DNA of 55,255 nucleotides from an uncultured Bacillota bacterium (lineage in GTDB: Bacteria > Bacillota_I > Bacilli_A > RFN20 > CAG-826): the NCBI GenBank assembly GCA_937876465.1, contig CALEHV010000052.1:1-55255 (forward strand), given 5' to 3'. A model generated the notes under the pieces. That model saw only the letters and a program-made list of their open reading frames with translations, was not told the DNA's origin and did no database searches. Shown piece after piece: positions 43,201-52,465 of the stretch. The first letter of the stretch is position 1; each line of letters begins with the position of its first letter. The position numbers and the translations under genes are program-made.

Positions 43201-45846
43201 ATGGCGAAACAATACGTTTATAACTTCAAGGATGCCTACGGTTTAGGCAAAGAACTCCTTGGAGGAAAAGGTGCTGGTCTTGCTGAAATGACACACATCG
43301 GTGTCCCAATTCCAGAAGGATTCACAGTCACCACAGAAGCATGCACACTTTATTATGAAAGTGGCAAAAATCTTCCAGCCAGCTTAGTAGAAGAAATCTA
43401 TGCTGGTATCGCTAGAGTCGAAAAAGAAACAGGCAAAAACTTCGGCGGCGATACAAAACCTCTCCTCGTTTCAGTTCGTTCAGGCGCTCGTGTCTCTATG
43501 CCAGGTATGATGGATACAATCTTAAACTTAGGTTTAAATGACACAACAGTTGCTGCAATGATTAGAGAAACAGGTAACGAAAGATTTGCTTGGGATAGCT
43601 ACCGTCGTTTCATCTTGATGTTCACAAACATTGCAAAAGGACATCCAAGAACAGACATGGACAAAATGCTTGATGATCTCAAGGTTTCTAGAGGTTACAA
43701 ACTTGACACAGAAGTCACAGCAGAAGAATTAAAGGAATTAGTTGCTAAATACAAAGATTACTATAAAGCAACATTTGGTGAAGACTTCCCATCAGATCCA
43801 AAAGTTCAATTAATTGAAGCTGTTACAGCTGTCTTCCGTTCATGGGATAACCCACGTGCAAACGTTTATCGTATGCAATACTCAATTCCATATTCATGGG
43901 GAACAGCCGTTAACGTTCAATCAATGGCATTCGGTAACAAAGGTGAGACATCTGGTACAGGCGTTGCCTTCTCAAGAAACGCTGCTACTGGTGAAAAGGC
44001 TATTTCAGCTGAATACTTACCAAACGCACAAGGTGAAGACGTTGTTGCCGGTATTCGTACACCACTTCACATCGACGAATTAAAGAGACGTATGCCTGAT
44101 GTCTATAGACAATTCGAAGAAACAATTAAGAAAATGGAACTCCACTATCGCGATATGCAAGATATGGAATTCACAGTTGAAGAAGGAAAATTATACTTCT
44201 TACAAACACGTTCAGGCAAACGTACACCAGCCGCTGCCTTAAAGATGGCTTGCGACATGGTTGACGAAGGTTTAATTACTGAAAAAGAAGCTGTATTAAG
44301 AATTGATCCAGTTTCATTCGATAAGCTCTTATTACCAAACTTTGATAAAGATGAATTAGCCGCTGCTGACAAGGATCGTAAGATTGCCGAAGGCAACCCA
44401 GCAGGTCCAGGTGCTGGCACAGGTAAATTAGCATTCACAGCTGAAGAAGCTGAAGCAAGACACAATGCAGGTGAAAAAGTCATCTTAGTCCGTGCAGAAA
44501 CATCACCAGAAGACTTAATCGGTATGATTGCTTCTGAAGGTATCTTAACAATGCGCGGTGGCATGACATCACACGCTGCTGTCGTTGCTCGTGGTATGGG
44601 TAAATGCTGTGTCACAGGTTGCGCAGCTGCACTCATTGACGAAGAAGCAAAGACACTTACCATTAATGGTAAAGTCTACGGTCCAAACGATGTTATCTCA
44701 CTCGATGGTTCCACCGGTAAAGTCTATGTTGGCGATATTAAGAAAGTCGCACCAGACCTTTCAAGTGGTAACTTTGGCAGATTAATGGGTTGGGTCGATG
44801 CTGCTAGAACATTAAAAGTTCGTACAAATGCAGATACTCCAAGAGATGCTCACCAAGCTAGAGTCTTTGGTGCAGAAGGTATTGGCCTCTGCCGTACAGA
44901 ACACATGTTCTTTGATAAAGATAAAATCTTCCACTTCCGTAAGATGATTCTTGCAGAAACAAAAGAAGAAAGAGTCGCAGCATTAGCACCAATCGAAGAA
45001 TTACAACAAAAAGACTTCGAAGGTATTTATGAAGAAATGGGCTCACTCAATGTAAATGTTCGTTTACTTGATCCACCACTACACGAATTCCTTCCACAAG
45101 AAGAAGACAAGATTGAAGAACTTGCTAAAGCAACAGGTCACACAGTCGAATTCATTAAGAAACGTATCGATGATCTCCACGAATTCAACCCAATGATGGG
45201 TCACCGTGGTTGCCGTCTTGCAGTTTCTTACCCAGAAATCTGTGTCATGCAAACTTCCGCAATTATCAAAGCTGCAATCAACGTTTCAAAGAAACTCAAT
45301 ATTAAGATTGAACCAGAAATCATGGTACCACTCGTACTTGAAATCAAGGAACTTCAATTCGTTAAGAAGACAATCTGTGAAACAGCAGACAAGATTATTA
45401 AAGAAGCTGGCGTTAACATGAAATATCATGTTGGTACCATGATTGAAATCCCGAGAGCTGCTCTCCTTTCAGACGAAATTGCTAAAGAAGCAGAATTCTT
45501 CTCATTCGGTACAAACGACTTAACACAAATGACATTTGGATTCAGCCGTGATGACGCTACAAAATTCTTACCAGATTACTACAGCAACAAGATTCTCGAA
45601 GAGGATCCATTTAAAACACTCGATCAAAAAGGTGTTGGCAAACTTGTTAAGATGTCCGTTCAACAAGGACGTGCTACAAGACCAGATCTCCATATCGGTG
45701 TCTGTGGTGAAACTGGTGGCGAACCAAACTCAATCGACTTCTACCACAATGCAGGACTCGATTATGTCTCGTGTTCACCATTCCGTGTTCCAGTTGCACG
45801 TTTAGCTGCTGCTCAAGCTGCAATTAGAGCAAAAAATAGAAAATAA
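43201..45846 (+). CDS. ppdK: Pyruvate, phosphate dikinase
   Basis: 881 residues, full length. N-terminal nucleotide-grasp domain (FGNKGETSGTGVAFSRNAATGE), phosphohistidine domain with H458 in GGMTSHAAVVARGMG, and C-terminal PEP/pyruvate barrel with GIGLCRTEHMFF and the catalytic C835 in GVCGETGG. It interconverts pyruvate + ATP + Pi with PEP + AMP + PPi; in many anaerobes it runs in glycolysis to save energy. It has a strong RBS and uses many more C-ending codons than its neighbours, as highly expressed genes do. No regulatory DUF299 protein is adjacent. Confidence 0.98.
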   Translation: MAKQYVYNFKDAYGLGKELLGGKGAGLAEMTHIGVPIPEGFTVTTEACTLYYESGKNLPASLVEEIYAGIARVEKETGKNFGGDTKPLLVSVRSGARVSMPGMMDTILNLGLNDTTVAAMIRETGNERFAWDSYRRFILMFTNIAKGHPRTDMDKMLDDLKVSRGYKLDTEVTAEELKELVAKYKDYYKATFGEDFPSDPKVQLIEAVTAVFRSWDNPRANVYRMQYSIPYSWGTAVNVQSMAFGNKGETSGTGVAFSRNAATGEKAISAEYLPNAQGEDVVAGIRTPLHIDELKRRMPDVYRQFEETIKKMELHYRDMQDMEFTVEEGKLYFLQTRSGKRTPAAALKMACDMVDEGLITEKEAVLRIDPVSFDKLLLPNFDKDELAAADKDRKIAEGNPAGPGAGTGKLAFTAEEAEARHNAGEKVILVRAETSPEDLIGMIASEGILTMRGGMTSHAAVVARGMGKCCVTGCAAALIDEEAKTLTINGKVYGPNDVISLDGSTGKVYVGDIKKVAPDLSSGNFGRLMGWVDAARTLKVRTNADTPRDAHQARVFGAEGIGLCRTEHMFFDKDKIFHFRKMILAETKEERVAALAPIEELQQKDFEGIYEEMGSLNVNVRLLDPPLHEFLPQEEDKIEELAKATGHTVEFIKKRIDDLHEFNPMMGHRGCRLAVSYPEICVMQTSAIIKAAINVSKKLNIKIEPEIMVPLVLEIKELQFVKKTICETADKIIKEAGVNMKYHVGTMIEIPRAALLSDEIAKEAEFFSFGTNDLTQMTFGFSRDDATKFLPDYYSNKILEEDPFKTLDQKGVGKLVKMSVQQGRATRPDLHIGVCGETGGEPNSIDFYHNAGLDYVSCSPFRVPVARLAAAQAAIRAKNRK

Positions 45847-45861
45847 GTTTCTAATCATTAA

Positions 45862-45893
45862 AGGTGCTTCTCGAAAGAGGAGCATCTTTTTTT
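45862..45893 (+). terminator. ppdK terminator
   Basis: An 11-bp stem (45862-45872 with 45877-45887, two G-U pairs) capped by a GAAA tetraloop, followed by a T run. Confidence 0.92.
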
Positions 45894-45898
45894 ATATA

Positions 45899-45934
45899 AA
45901 AAAGAGGCGCTCAATGACAAGTTGATTTGCGCCC
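45899..45934 (-). terminator. Terminator of the BspA-like lipoprotein
   Basis: GGCGC (45906-45910) pairs with GCGCC (45929-45933), with an inner TCAA/TTGA pairing; a T run follows on the minus strand. Confidence 0.7.
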
Positions 45935-45955
45935 CATATATCAAAAGAATGTTGC

Positions 45956-47353
45956 CTACTCGGGAGTGTATTCCCAAACAACAGGACATTTCGTTGAATT
46001 CCAACGTTCGTTCCATGTCGAAGGTGCTTCAGTACGTTCGCAGTATATTGTCAAAGAAGTACATCCAAAGAAAACATCATCTTCAACAACAGTAACTTCC
46101 TTAGGTATGAAAATTGATTTTAATGTAGTGCATTGGCAAAATGAATTTGAACCAATTTTAGTAACTGAGGTAGGAATATTAATATTTTTTAGTTTAAAGC
46201 AACGGTAAAAGCATTTAAATGGTATGGTTTTAACATAGTTTGAAAGAATCTCGACGTTTTCAAGCGTTGCACACCCAAAGAATACGGAATAGCCAAGAAA
46301 TGTTACTGAAGATGGAATTGTTACCGATTTTAAACGAATACAACGATGAAAAGCATCATCTTCAATTCTTGTAACAGTTTCAGGAATATCAATAGATTCT
46401 AGATAATAACAATTGATGAAGCTTGATATTCCGATTGTGCTGACTCCATTTGGAATGAAGGATTTGTTACAACCAAGTATAAGGGTCTGCTTATTTGTAT
46501 TAATTAAGCAATTACAGTTATCTCGACTATCGAAATGTTCGTTTGATGGATCAACTTTAATTTCTTCGAGATTTGAACAGCCAGTAAAAGCTAGTGAGCC
46601 AATTGTTTCAACTAATGCAGGAATGAATAGTTTTTTCAACGATGTACAATAGTAAAACGAACTACTCCCTATCGTTGTAAGATTACTTGAAAATTCCAAA
46701 TTAGATAAGGAGGTGCAGTTATAAAATGCGCCAGCTTCAATTGTTGTAAGATTATCAGAAAATTTGACTGAAGTAATATTAGAACAACTCCAAAATGCGC
46801 TATTAACAATTTTGCTTATAGTATTACCAAAGGAGATAGATGTAATAGAAGGGTTACTATCACATTTAACATTAGCCATATTGGCAACCATCATCACAAA
46901 ATTTCCAGGGTTTTCGTAAAGATGGGAGGTTTCGTTATTCACAGTTCCATCTCCCCAATCAATGCTCAAATTTGTCCCTTCAGCAGAAGTAATAGAATCA
47001 AATTTGAATTCAAAACTGTTTTTCATATATAATTCGAAAACTGTTGTTGTTGTTGGATTTGCATCAGTGTTAAAAGTCGCAAAATATATTTGATCAGAAT
47101 GAACTTCTTCTAAATTCTTATCCCATCCAGCAAAAGAATAATTACAAAATTCGTTTCCTCCTTTTGCTGGTGTTTGTCCATTATATGTCGGTTTGCTTCC
47201 TTCCCTGACATTTGTATCAACTTCTAAAATTGAACCATCATAATTTTTCCATGTAACTGTGTAACTTTTTTCGTTACAACCGCTTAAAAATGATGCACAC
47301 ATAAAAGGTGCTAATACATAAATAAATTTTCTCATAACAGTATTTTTTCTCAT
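45956..47353 (-). CDS. BspA-like leucine-rich repeat lipoprotein
   Basis: 465 residues. AAGGAG stands 6 bases before the first ATG; a second in-frame ATG six codons later would also keep the lipoprotein signal (APFMCASFLSGC). An InlB-B-like repeat (VTWKNYDGSILEVDTNVREG...FAGWD) is at about 30-95, then a short domain with DWGDGTVN, then from about residue 165 some eleven repeats of 22-23 residues of the LRR_5/BspA type (for example FSDNLTTIEAGAFYNCTSLS). Such proteins act as surface adhesins in gut and oral bacteria. Last gene of the transcript from the glmU remnant. Confidence 0.92.
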   Translation of the reverse strand: MRKNTVMRKFIYVLAPFMCASFLSGCNEKSYTVTWKNYDGSILEVDTNVREGSKPTYNGQTPAKGGNEFCNYSFAGWDKNLEEVHSDQIYFATFNTDANPTTTTVFELYMKNSFEFKFDSITSAEGTNLSIDWGDGTVNNETSHLYENPGNFVMMVANMANVKCDSNPSITSISFGNTISKIVNSAFWSCSNITSVKFSDNLTTIEAGAFYNCTSLSNLEFSSNLTTIGSSSFYYCTSLKKLFIPALVETIGSLAFTGCSNLEEIKVDPSNEHFDSRDNCNCLINTNKQTLILGCNKSFIPNGVSTIGISSFINCYYLESIDIPETVTRIEDDAFHRCIRLKSVTIPSSVTFLGYSVFFGCATLENVEILSNYVKTIPFKCFYRCFKLKNINIPTSVTKIGSNSFCQCTTLKSIFIPKEVTVVEDDVFFGCTSLTIYCERTEAPSTWNERWNSTKCPVVWEYTPE

Positions 47354-47367
47354 AAATCTCTCCTTGT

Positions 47368-47649
47368 TTACTTATCGAATTTTTTCTCGTTAGCCTTATT
47401 CAATGCTGAAGAATTAAACCGCAAATTTCCTTCATTATCAACATAGCCCGATTCAACATCGTTTATAATTATCACATAATCGTCCGTTATATAACCGGTT
47501 TGCTCGTGATTGATATAAATATCACCTCTGTCTGATAAAGAGCCGAATTTATACCCTTCTTTAGCATACATATCTCCACTTGGAGCGATAAATCCAGATA
47601 GCTCCTTGTCAATGTAGATACTTTTGCCCCAACTATTTACTGCAATCAT
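47368..47649 (-). CDS. Small beta-repeat protein, unknown function
   Basis: 93 residues, no signal peptide. Four related short segments end in a Gly-aromatic/Ile turn: SGFIAPSGDMYAKEG, GSLSDRGDIYINHEQ, TGYITDDYVIIINDV and SGYVDNEGNLRF, suggesting a repetitive beta structure. Its ATG overlaps the residual glmU stop as ATGA and the BspA-like gene follows 14 bases on, so it depended on glmU for translation. Function unknown. Confidence 0.75.
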   Translation of the reverse strand: MIAVNSWGKSIYIDKELSGFIAPSGDMYAKEGYKFGSLSDRGDIYINHEQTGYITDDYVIIINDVESGYVDNEGNLRFNSSALNKANEKKFDK

Positions 47650-48148
47650 TTCTTTAATGGTGCTTCTTTCTTAGCTTTAGCTCTATTTTTAATAATGTGT
47701 GAATAACCTGGCTTATTTTCTTGTCTTGCTCTAGCAATAACAAGTTCATTCTGCTTAACATCTTTTGTTACAGTTGATCCTACAGCAATAAATGCATCAT
47801 CTTCAACAGTAACTAGGGCAATTAAGATTGAACCAGAGCCAACAAATACATTATTCCTATAGATGTTCTCGATTTATTGTATCCATCATAGTTTGCGGTA
47901 ATTGTTCCGCAACCAATGTTTGTTTTTTTCGCCAATTTCGCAATCGCCAAGATATGTTAAGTGAGCTGCTTTTGCTCCTTTATGCATATGGGCGCCTTTT
48001 AATTCAACAAAGTTGCCTGCCTTGGAATCTTCTTCAACAAAAGCTTCACCTCTCATGCGACAGAATGGACCAATGTGGTTATTATTTCCAAAAGTGATTT
48101 CGTGTGTGTGCCTTTTCCGGCAGCTAATATAATTGCGAATCGATTCAT
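47646..48148 (-). pseudogene. glmU: glmU remnant with internal deletion and frameshifts
   Basis: The ATG overlaps the ispE stop (ATGA) and reads MNRFAIILAAGKGT, the start of GlmU. It then jumps, out of frame, to the left-handed beta-helix acetyltransferase end: ITFGNNNHIGPFCRMRGEAF, GNFVELKGAHMHKGAKAAHL, TYLGDCEIGE, GCGTITANYDGYNKSRTS, VEDDAFIAVGSTVTKDV, IARARQENKPG. About 300 codons between are missing. Two further frameshifts occur, an extra A in a run of seven A and a missing base in GGAATAATG. Neither the uridylyltransferase nor the full acetyltransferase can be made. GlmU normally makes UDP-GlcNAc for peptidoglycan, so another source must exist. Confidence 0.88.
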
Positions 48149-48993
48149 TTTAGTGTTCTCGTGAGATATACTTCGTATCCTTCTTTCTCATATTTTTTAT
48201 ATAAACGTTTTGCAAATGCGTGATCTGTTGTAAGTCCATAAACGGTAGAACCACTTCCAGACATTAAAACCATTTTCATGCCATCACGTTTCAACATATC
48301 TTTTATATCTTGAATCTCAGGCAACATTTCAATTGAGGCTTTTTCAAGCGAATTGAACATAGCGTTGCCTAGCGCCTCGTCGTCGCCTTTTCTTAATGCT
48401 TCAACAACTAAATCAGCATTCCCATGATCTAATTCCATTGTGTCTGCTTTTTCAAAAACGTGTTTAGTAGAAAGACCTGTTTGAGGTTTGATAATTATTA
48501 CAAAATATTGGTGTTTTAAAGGGATTTCTGAAATTTTTTCACCAATTCCTTCTACTAAAGCCGGTTTATTAATTAAGCAAAAAGGAACATCGGCGCCTAA
48601 GCTTTTCGCGATAGAATTCATTTCTTCGTTGCTAATTTTAAGTTTCAACAATTTGTTAAAAGCTTTCAAGATTGCTGCTGCATTGGATGAACCGCCACCT
48701 AAACCAGCAGAAATAGGAATTTCTTTATGAACGGAAATATTATAATTTTGTTTAAAACGATAAATGCTTCTTAATTTTTGTATTGTTAAGTTAATTAAAT
48801 TGTATTTTGTTTCCTGCAAACTAACATGGTCACATGTTACATAGTTATCAATAAAATATGGGGAACTTTCGATTTCGATTAAATCATGCAACTCTAAAGG
48901 AAGCATAACCATTCTCATCTCATGATACCCATCTTCTCTTTTCGAAAGGACATCTAAGAATATATTAATTTTTGCATATGCGTTTACAAACAT
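48145..48993 (-). CDS. ispE: 4-diphosphocytidyl-2-C-methyl-D-erythritol kinase
   Basis: 282 residues, GHMP kinase fold. AYAKINIFLDVLSKREDGYHEM at the N-terminus; ATP-binding PISAGLGGGSSNAAA near 90-105; C-terminal VLMSGSGSTVYGL. It phosphorylates CDP-ME in the non-mevalonate isoprenoid pathway, which feeds undecaprenyl carrier synthesis. Placed between rsmA and the glmU remnant, as in Bacillus. Confidence 0.96.
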   Translation of the reverse strand: MFVNAYAKINIFLDVLSKREDGYHEMRMVMLPLELHDLIEIESSPYFIDNYVTCDHVSLQETKYNLINLTIQKLRSIYRFKQNYNISVHKEIPISAGLGGGSSNAAAILKAFNKLLKLKISNEEMNSIAKSLGADVPFCLINKPALVEGIGEKISEIPLKHQYFVIIIKPQTGLSTKHVFEKADTMELDHGNADLVVEALRKGDDEALGNAMFNSLEKASIEMLPEIQDIKDMLKRDGMKMVLMSGSGSTVYGLTTDHAFAKRLYKKYEKEGYEVYLTRTLK

Positions 48994-49001
48994 AACTACC
49001 T

Positions 49002-49823
49002 CTACATTATTTTAGATATGAAGTCTTTTGACTTCAATACATTTAATAAATTAATATAGTCATTTATATCTAATTGTTCCGGTCTTAAATTTGTATCTAA
49101 ATTCAACTGAGCAATAATCTTTTCGGATTCATCTTTATTACCAAGTATATTGGTTAAACAATTTAAAATTGTTTTTCTGCGATAAACGAACATTTTATTC
49201 ATCAAATTCAAAAGTACTTTGTTGTCTGGATTTTTTATATTTTCATTCAAAGTAATTGAAAAATATGCTGAATCAACATGAGGAACTGGGGTAAAACAAT
49301 TTCTATTAACAATTTTTCCTGCAGAAACATTTCCTACATATTTCATAAACATTGATAAAGGAGATATTTCCTTTTTGTTATTAAACTTCTGATAAACCTC
49401 TTTTTGAACCATGAAAACGGCTTTAGTTAAATGCAAAGCATTTAATAAAACGTATTCGATAATTCCTGAGGTAATATAATAAGGTAAATTTCCTACAATT
49501 TTCGTGTACTTATTCAAATCGGATTTCAAAATATTTTCTCTTTTAATTTCTATGTTTGCCTTATTTTCAAATTTTTGCGATAAAGCATATATCATCCGTT
49601 CGTCGACATCAATTAATGTTGTTTTCGAATTTTTCTGAGCCAAAAAATAAGATAACGATCCTAAGCCGGCGCCAATTTCTAAAACTTCATCGCTCTCGTT
49701 AATTTCTAGCAAATTAACAATTTGTTCTGCGACGTCAGGAACAATAAGAAAATTTTGACCTAGCGATTTATTAGCTAAATATTTATACGTTTTTATATCT
49801 TCGAAATAGTCTTTTTTATTCAT
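49002..49823 (-). CDS. rsmA: 16S rRNA dimethyladenosine transferase (RsmA/KsgA)
   Basis: 273 residues. SAM-binding LGQNFL...VLEIGAGLGSLSYFLA, catalytic NLPYYITSGI, and HVDSAYF. It dimethylates two adjacent adenines near the 3' end of 16S rRNA; its loss gives kasugamycin resistance. It starts 8 bases inside the rnmV gene and is followed 8 bases later by ispE. Confidence 0.97.
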   Translation of the reverse strand: MNKKDYFEDIKTYKYLANKSLGQNFLIVPDVAEQIVNLLEINESDEVLEIGAGLGSLSYFLAQKNSKTTLIDVDERMIYALSQKFENKANIEIKRENILKSDLNKYTKIVGNLPYYITSGIIEYVLLNALHLTKAVFMVQKEVYQKFNNKKEISPLSMFMKYVGNVSAGKIVNRNCFTPVPHVDSAYFSITLNENIKNPDNKVLLNLMNKMFVYRRKTILNCLTNILGNKDESEKIIAQLNLDTNLRPEQLDINDYINLLNVLKSKDFISKIM

Positions 49824-50352
49824 TTAATATTTTTCCAATTTCTTCTTTAGTTATGCCTTGAGAATTTAATCTTTTAAGTAGCGTTTTAGCGTTGCCGAAT
49901 CCTAAATTGAGCTTGTGGCAAACATAATTTCTTTTCTCGAAAGAGTCATCGGTTCCAGACAATCCTAAATCGTATAAATCCGACATCGTTATTATATCAA
50001 ATTTATTAACTTTGTTAATAAATTTGTTTTCTAACGCCCTAAAAATTTCGTCCATGTCACACTCTGCAACACCAACTTTTCCGTTTCTGATTGCATGAGA
50101 TTTTTCGATAAAACAATGAACTAAGTTAGGTATGTTTTGGTCTAATACATCTCTTATCCTTTTTCCTGGCGAATCTGGGTCGGTTAAAACAATAATTTCC
50201 TTATTTTTAGAGGCTTCCTTCAAATAAGATATTGTTTCAAAAGGAATATCAGATCCGTTAGTTGTAACAAATTCGGCGTCAATAAAATTTGAAAGCAAAG
50301 CTACATCACTTTTACCTTCCACAACTATTATTCCGTTTATTTGTTTTTTCAT
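49816..50352 (-). CDS. rnmV: Ribonuclease M5
   Basis: 178 residues. Toprim domain with GIIVVEGKSDVALL and VLTDPDSPGKRIRD (DxD), followed by a C-terminal domain (RNGKVGVAECDMDEIFRAL). It matures 5S rRNA with ribosomal protein L18. It overlaps tatD upstream (4 bases) and rsmA downstream (8 bases), the standard Bacilli order. Confidence 0.95.
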   Translation of the reverse strand: MKKQINGIIVVEGKSDVALLSNFIDAEFVTTNGSDIPFETISYLKEASKNKEIIVLTDPDSPGKRIRDVLDQNIPNLVHCFIEKSHAIRNGKVGVAECDMDEIFRALENKFINKVNKFDIITMSDLYDLGLSGTDDSFEKRNYVCHKLNLGFGNAKTLLKRLNSQGITKEEIGKILNE

Positions 50353-51116
50353 ATTCCAAAAACTCGACAGAAATTTTCTGTAGTATCTTTTTCTATTTGA
50401 TCAGGGGTCTCATTTCTTAACAATGCTGCATTATCTCTAATGTGTTTTAAATACATTGAGTGATTTGGTTTACCGCGATGTGGTTCTGGTGTTAAATAAG
50501 GAGCGTCTGTTTCTAACATATAATTTTTACTATTTACAGTTCTTAATACTTCTTTAACTTTTACTGAATTTTTAAATGTTGATGTGCCGCCAAATCCAAG
50601 GCAATATCCTAATTTTACAAGTTCCTTTGCGATTTCAACAGAACTTGAAAAACAGTGAATAACACCCTTTTTATTAACCGGATGTTCTTTTAATATTTTT
50701 ACTAAATCTTCATAAGCATCACGACAATGAATTGATACTGGGAGATTATACTTATTTGCTAGTCCGATTTGATATATAAAATACTCTCTTTGAGAGTATT
50801 TTGCATTCTCTTCCTTATCCCAATAATAATCTAATCCAATCTCGCCAATTGCAATCACTTTTTTGTTTGATAAAAGTTCTTCTATTTTATTAAAATCTTC
50901 CTTTTTTGCGTTTTTAACTTCTGCTGGAATAATACCTACAGCAGCATACACGTTTTCAAATTTTTCAGCGATTGCCAAAGCTTGTTCTGAGCTTTTTAAA
51001 TCATATCCAACCACTAACAAAACATTTATGCCGTGTTCGTTGGATTTCTTGACGTAATCTTTTGGATTGTTTATATACATGTCATCGTTAATATGACAAT
51101 GTGAATCAATTAACAT
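50349..51116 (-). CDS. tatD: TatD-family deoxyribonuclease
   Basis: 255 residues. Metal-binding LIDSHCHIND at the N-terminus, AIGEIGLDYYW near 92, SIHCRDAY, and LETDAPYLTPEPHRGKPN. TIM-barrel, metal-dependent nuclease of the YcfH/YabD group. Starts just after mnmE ends upstream and overlaps rnmV by 4 bases. Confidence 0.95.
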   Translation of the reverse strand: MLIDSHCHINDDMYINNPKDYVKKSNEHGINVLLVVGYDLKSSEQALAIAEKFENVYAAVGIIPAEVKNAKKEDFNKIEELLSNKKVIAIGEIGLDYYWDKEENAKYSQREYFIYQIGLANKYNLPVSIHCRDAYEDLVKILKEHPVNKKGVIHCFSSSVEIAKELVKLGYCLGFGGTSTFKNSVKVKEVLRTVNSKNYMLETDAPYLTPEPHRGKPNHSMYLKHIRDNAALLRNETPDQIEKDTTENFCRVFGI

Positions 51117-51117
51117 A

Positions 51118-52431
51118 TTATTTACCTACACAGAAACGAGAAAAAATTTCGTCACTTAAATCGTTTTTATTACTTTCACCTAAAAGTTCTAAAGCTTTAT
51201 TATAAGCACACAAAATACTTGTTGAGATTAAATCTATTGGTTGATCTGATTTCGCATCATCTATTGCATTGCTAAGATTAAAAACTATACTTTTCAAGAT
51301 TCCAAGTTGTCTTGTATTGTTAAACGAAGGTTTTAATTCAAGCTCTCCAATGCACATTGTTTCTTTAATTTTAGAAATTAAAGGATTTATATCATTATTC
51401 AATGCTGAAATATAAAGATAATTTTTTTCCTTATTGTTTATTAAATCAGCTTTGTTGTAAACAATAATGTGCTTTTTGTCTTTGACAAAAGAATATAAAT
51501 CTTTATCTAATCCAGTGTTATCAACAACAAACAATATTAAATCTGCGTTTTCGACTGCTGCTTTAGCTTTATCTATGCCAATTTGTTCAATAACATCTTC
51601 AGATTCGTGCAATCCTGCAGTATCGAAAAGATGAACAGGAACTCCTTCAATAGAGAATTCGCCTTCAACAATATCTCTTGTTGTACCAGCAATAGGAGTA
51701 ACTATAGCTTTGTCTTCCTTCAAGAAAGCATTTAACAATGAAGATTTACCAACATTTGGCTTTCCAACAATAGCAATTTTTATTCCGTCACGATAAATCT
51801 TATCCTTCTCACCTTTTTCAATGAGGGCATTCAATTTATTAATTATATTTGTACACACAGTAACAACTTTTTCTTTTGAGACTTCTTCAATATCTTCGTA
51901 TTCAGGATAATCAATATTTACCTCAATTGAGGCTAAAATCTCTGCAATTCCCTCTTTAATTGGCTTAAATAGAGCAGAATTTTCGCCTTTTAACGCAAGC
52001 ATAGATAAATCCTTAGATTCTTCAGTGGTTGCGTTAATCATGTCGTTTATAGCCTCGGCTTGGACAAGGTCAATCTTTCCGTGTAAGTAAGCTCTAGATG
52101 AAAATTCACCATGTCCAGCAAGTCTTGCTCCATTCTTTAAAAGAACTTTAATAATTTGATCAGCTATTAACGGTGAGCCATGGCAAATTATTTCAACTGA
52201 GTTCTCACCAGTAAAACTATGGGGGTTAACATAGGTCAATAAAATAACTTGATCTATTTCTTTTCCACCATCAACAATGTAGCCGTAATGTATTTCTCTT
52301 GTTTTACATGAGGTTATATTTTTAGTGAACACTTTACTAACAACGTCAAAACAAGCATCACCAGATAAACGAATTATGGCTAATGCTGATTTGATGGGCG
52401 CTGTTGCTAAAGCTACAATTGTATCGAACAT
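51118..52431 (-). CDS. mnmE: tRNA modification GTPase MnmE
   Basis: 437 residues, slightly short for the family. N-terminal folate-binding domain (TIVALATAPIKSALAIIRLSG), central G domain (GKPNVGKSSLLNAFL; DTAGLHES; YNKAD), and C-terminal FCVGK with the conserved cysteine. With MnmG it modifies the wobble uridine of certain tRNAs. MnmG is not in the window. A terminator separates it from khpB. Confidence 0.97.
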   Translation of the reverse strand: MFDTIVALATAPIKSALAIIRLSGDACFDVVSKVFTKNITSCKTREIHYGYIVDGGKEIDQVILLTYVNPHSFTGENSVEIICHGSPLIADQIIKVLLKNGARLAGHGEFSSRAYLHGKIDLVQAEAINDMINATTEESKDLSMLALKGENSALFKPIKEGIAEILASIEVNIDYPEYEDIEEVSKEKVVTVCTNIINKLNALIEKGEKDKIYRDGIKIAIVGKPNVGKSSLLNAFLKEDKAIVTPIAGTTRDIVEGEFSIEGVPVHLFDTAGLHESEDVIEQIGIDKAKAAVENADLILFVVDNTGLDKDLYSFVKDKKHIIVYNKADLINNKEKNYLYISALNNDINPLISKIKETMCIGELELKPSFNNTRQLGILKSIVFNLSNAIDDAKSDQPIDLISTSILCAYNKALELLGESNKNDLSDEIFSRFCVGK

Positions 52432-52440
52432 AATTTATAA

Positions 52441-52465
52441 GAAAAATAGAGTTATAAAACTCTAT
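52441..52465 (-). terminator. Terminator between khpB and mnmE
   Basis: ATAGAGTT (52446-52453), 4-base loop, AACTCTAT (52458-52465), then five T on the minus strand. It overlaps the khpB stop and lies just before mnmE, so mnmE may depend on readthrough. Confidence 0.82.

Noticed and set aside
47828..48097. 89-codon plus-strand open frame
   Set aside because: It is the complement of the frameshifted glmU remnant.
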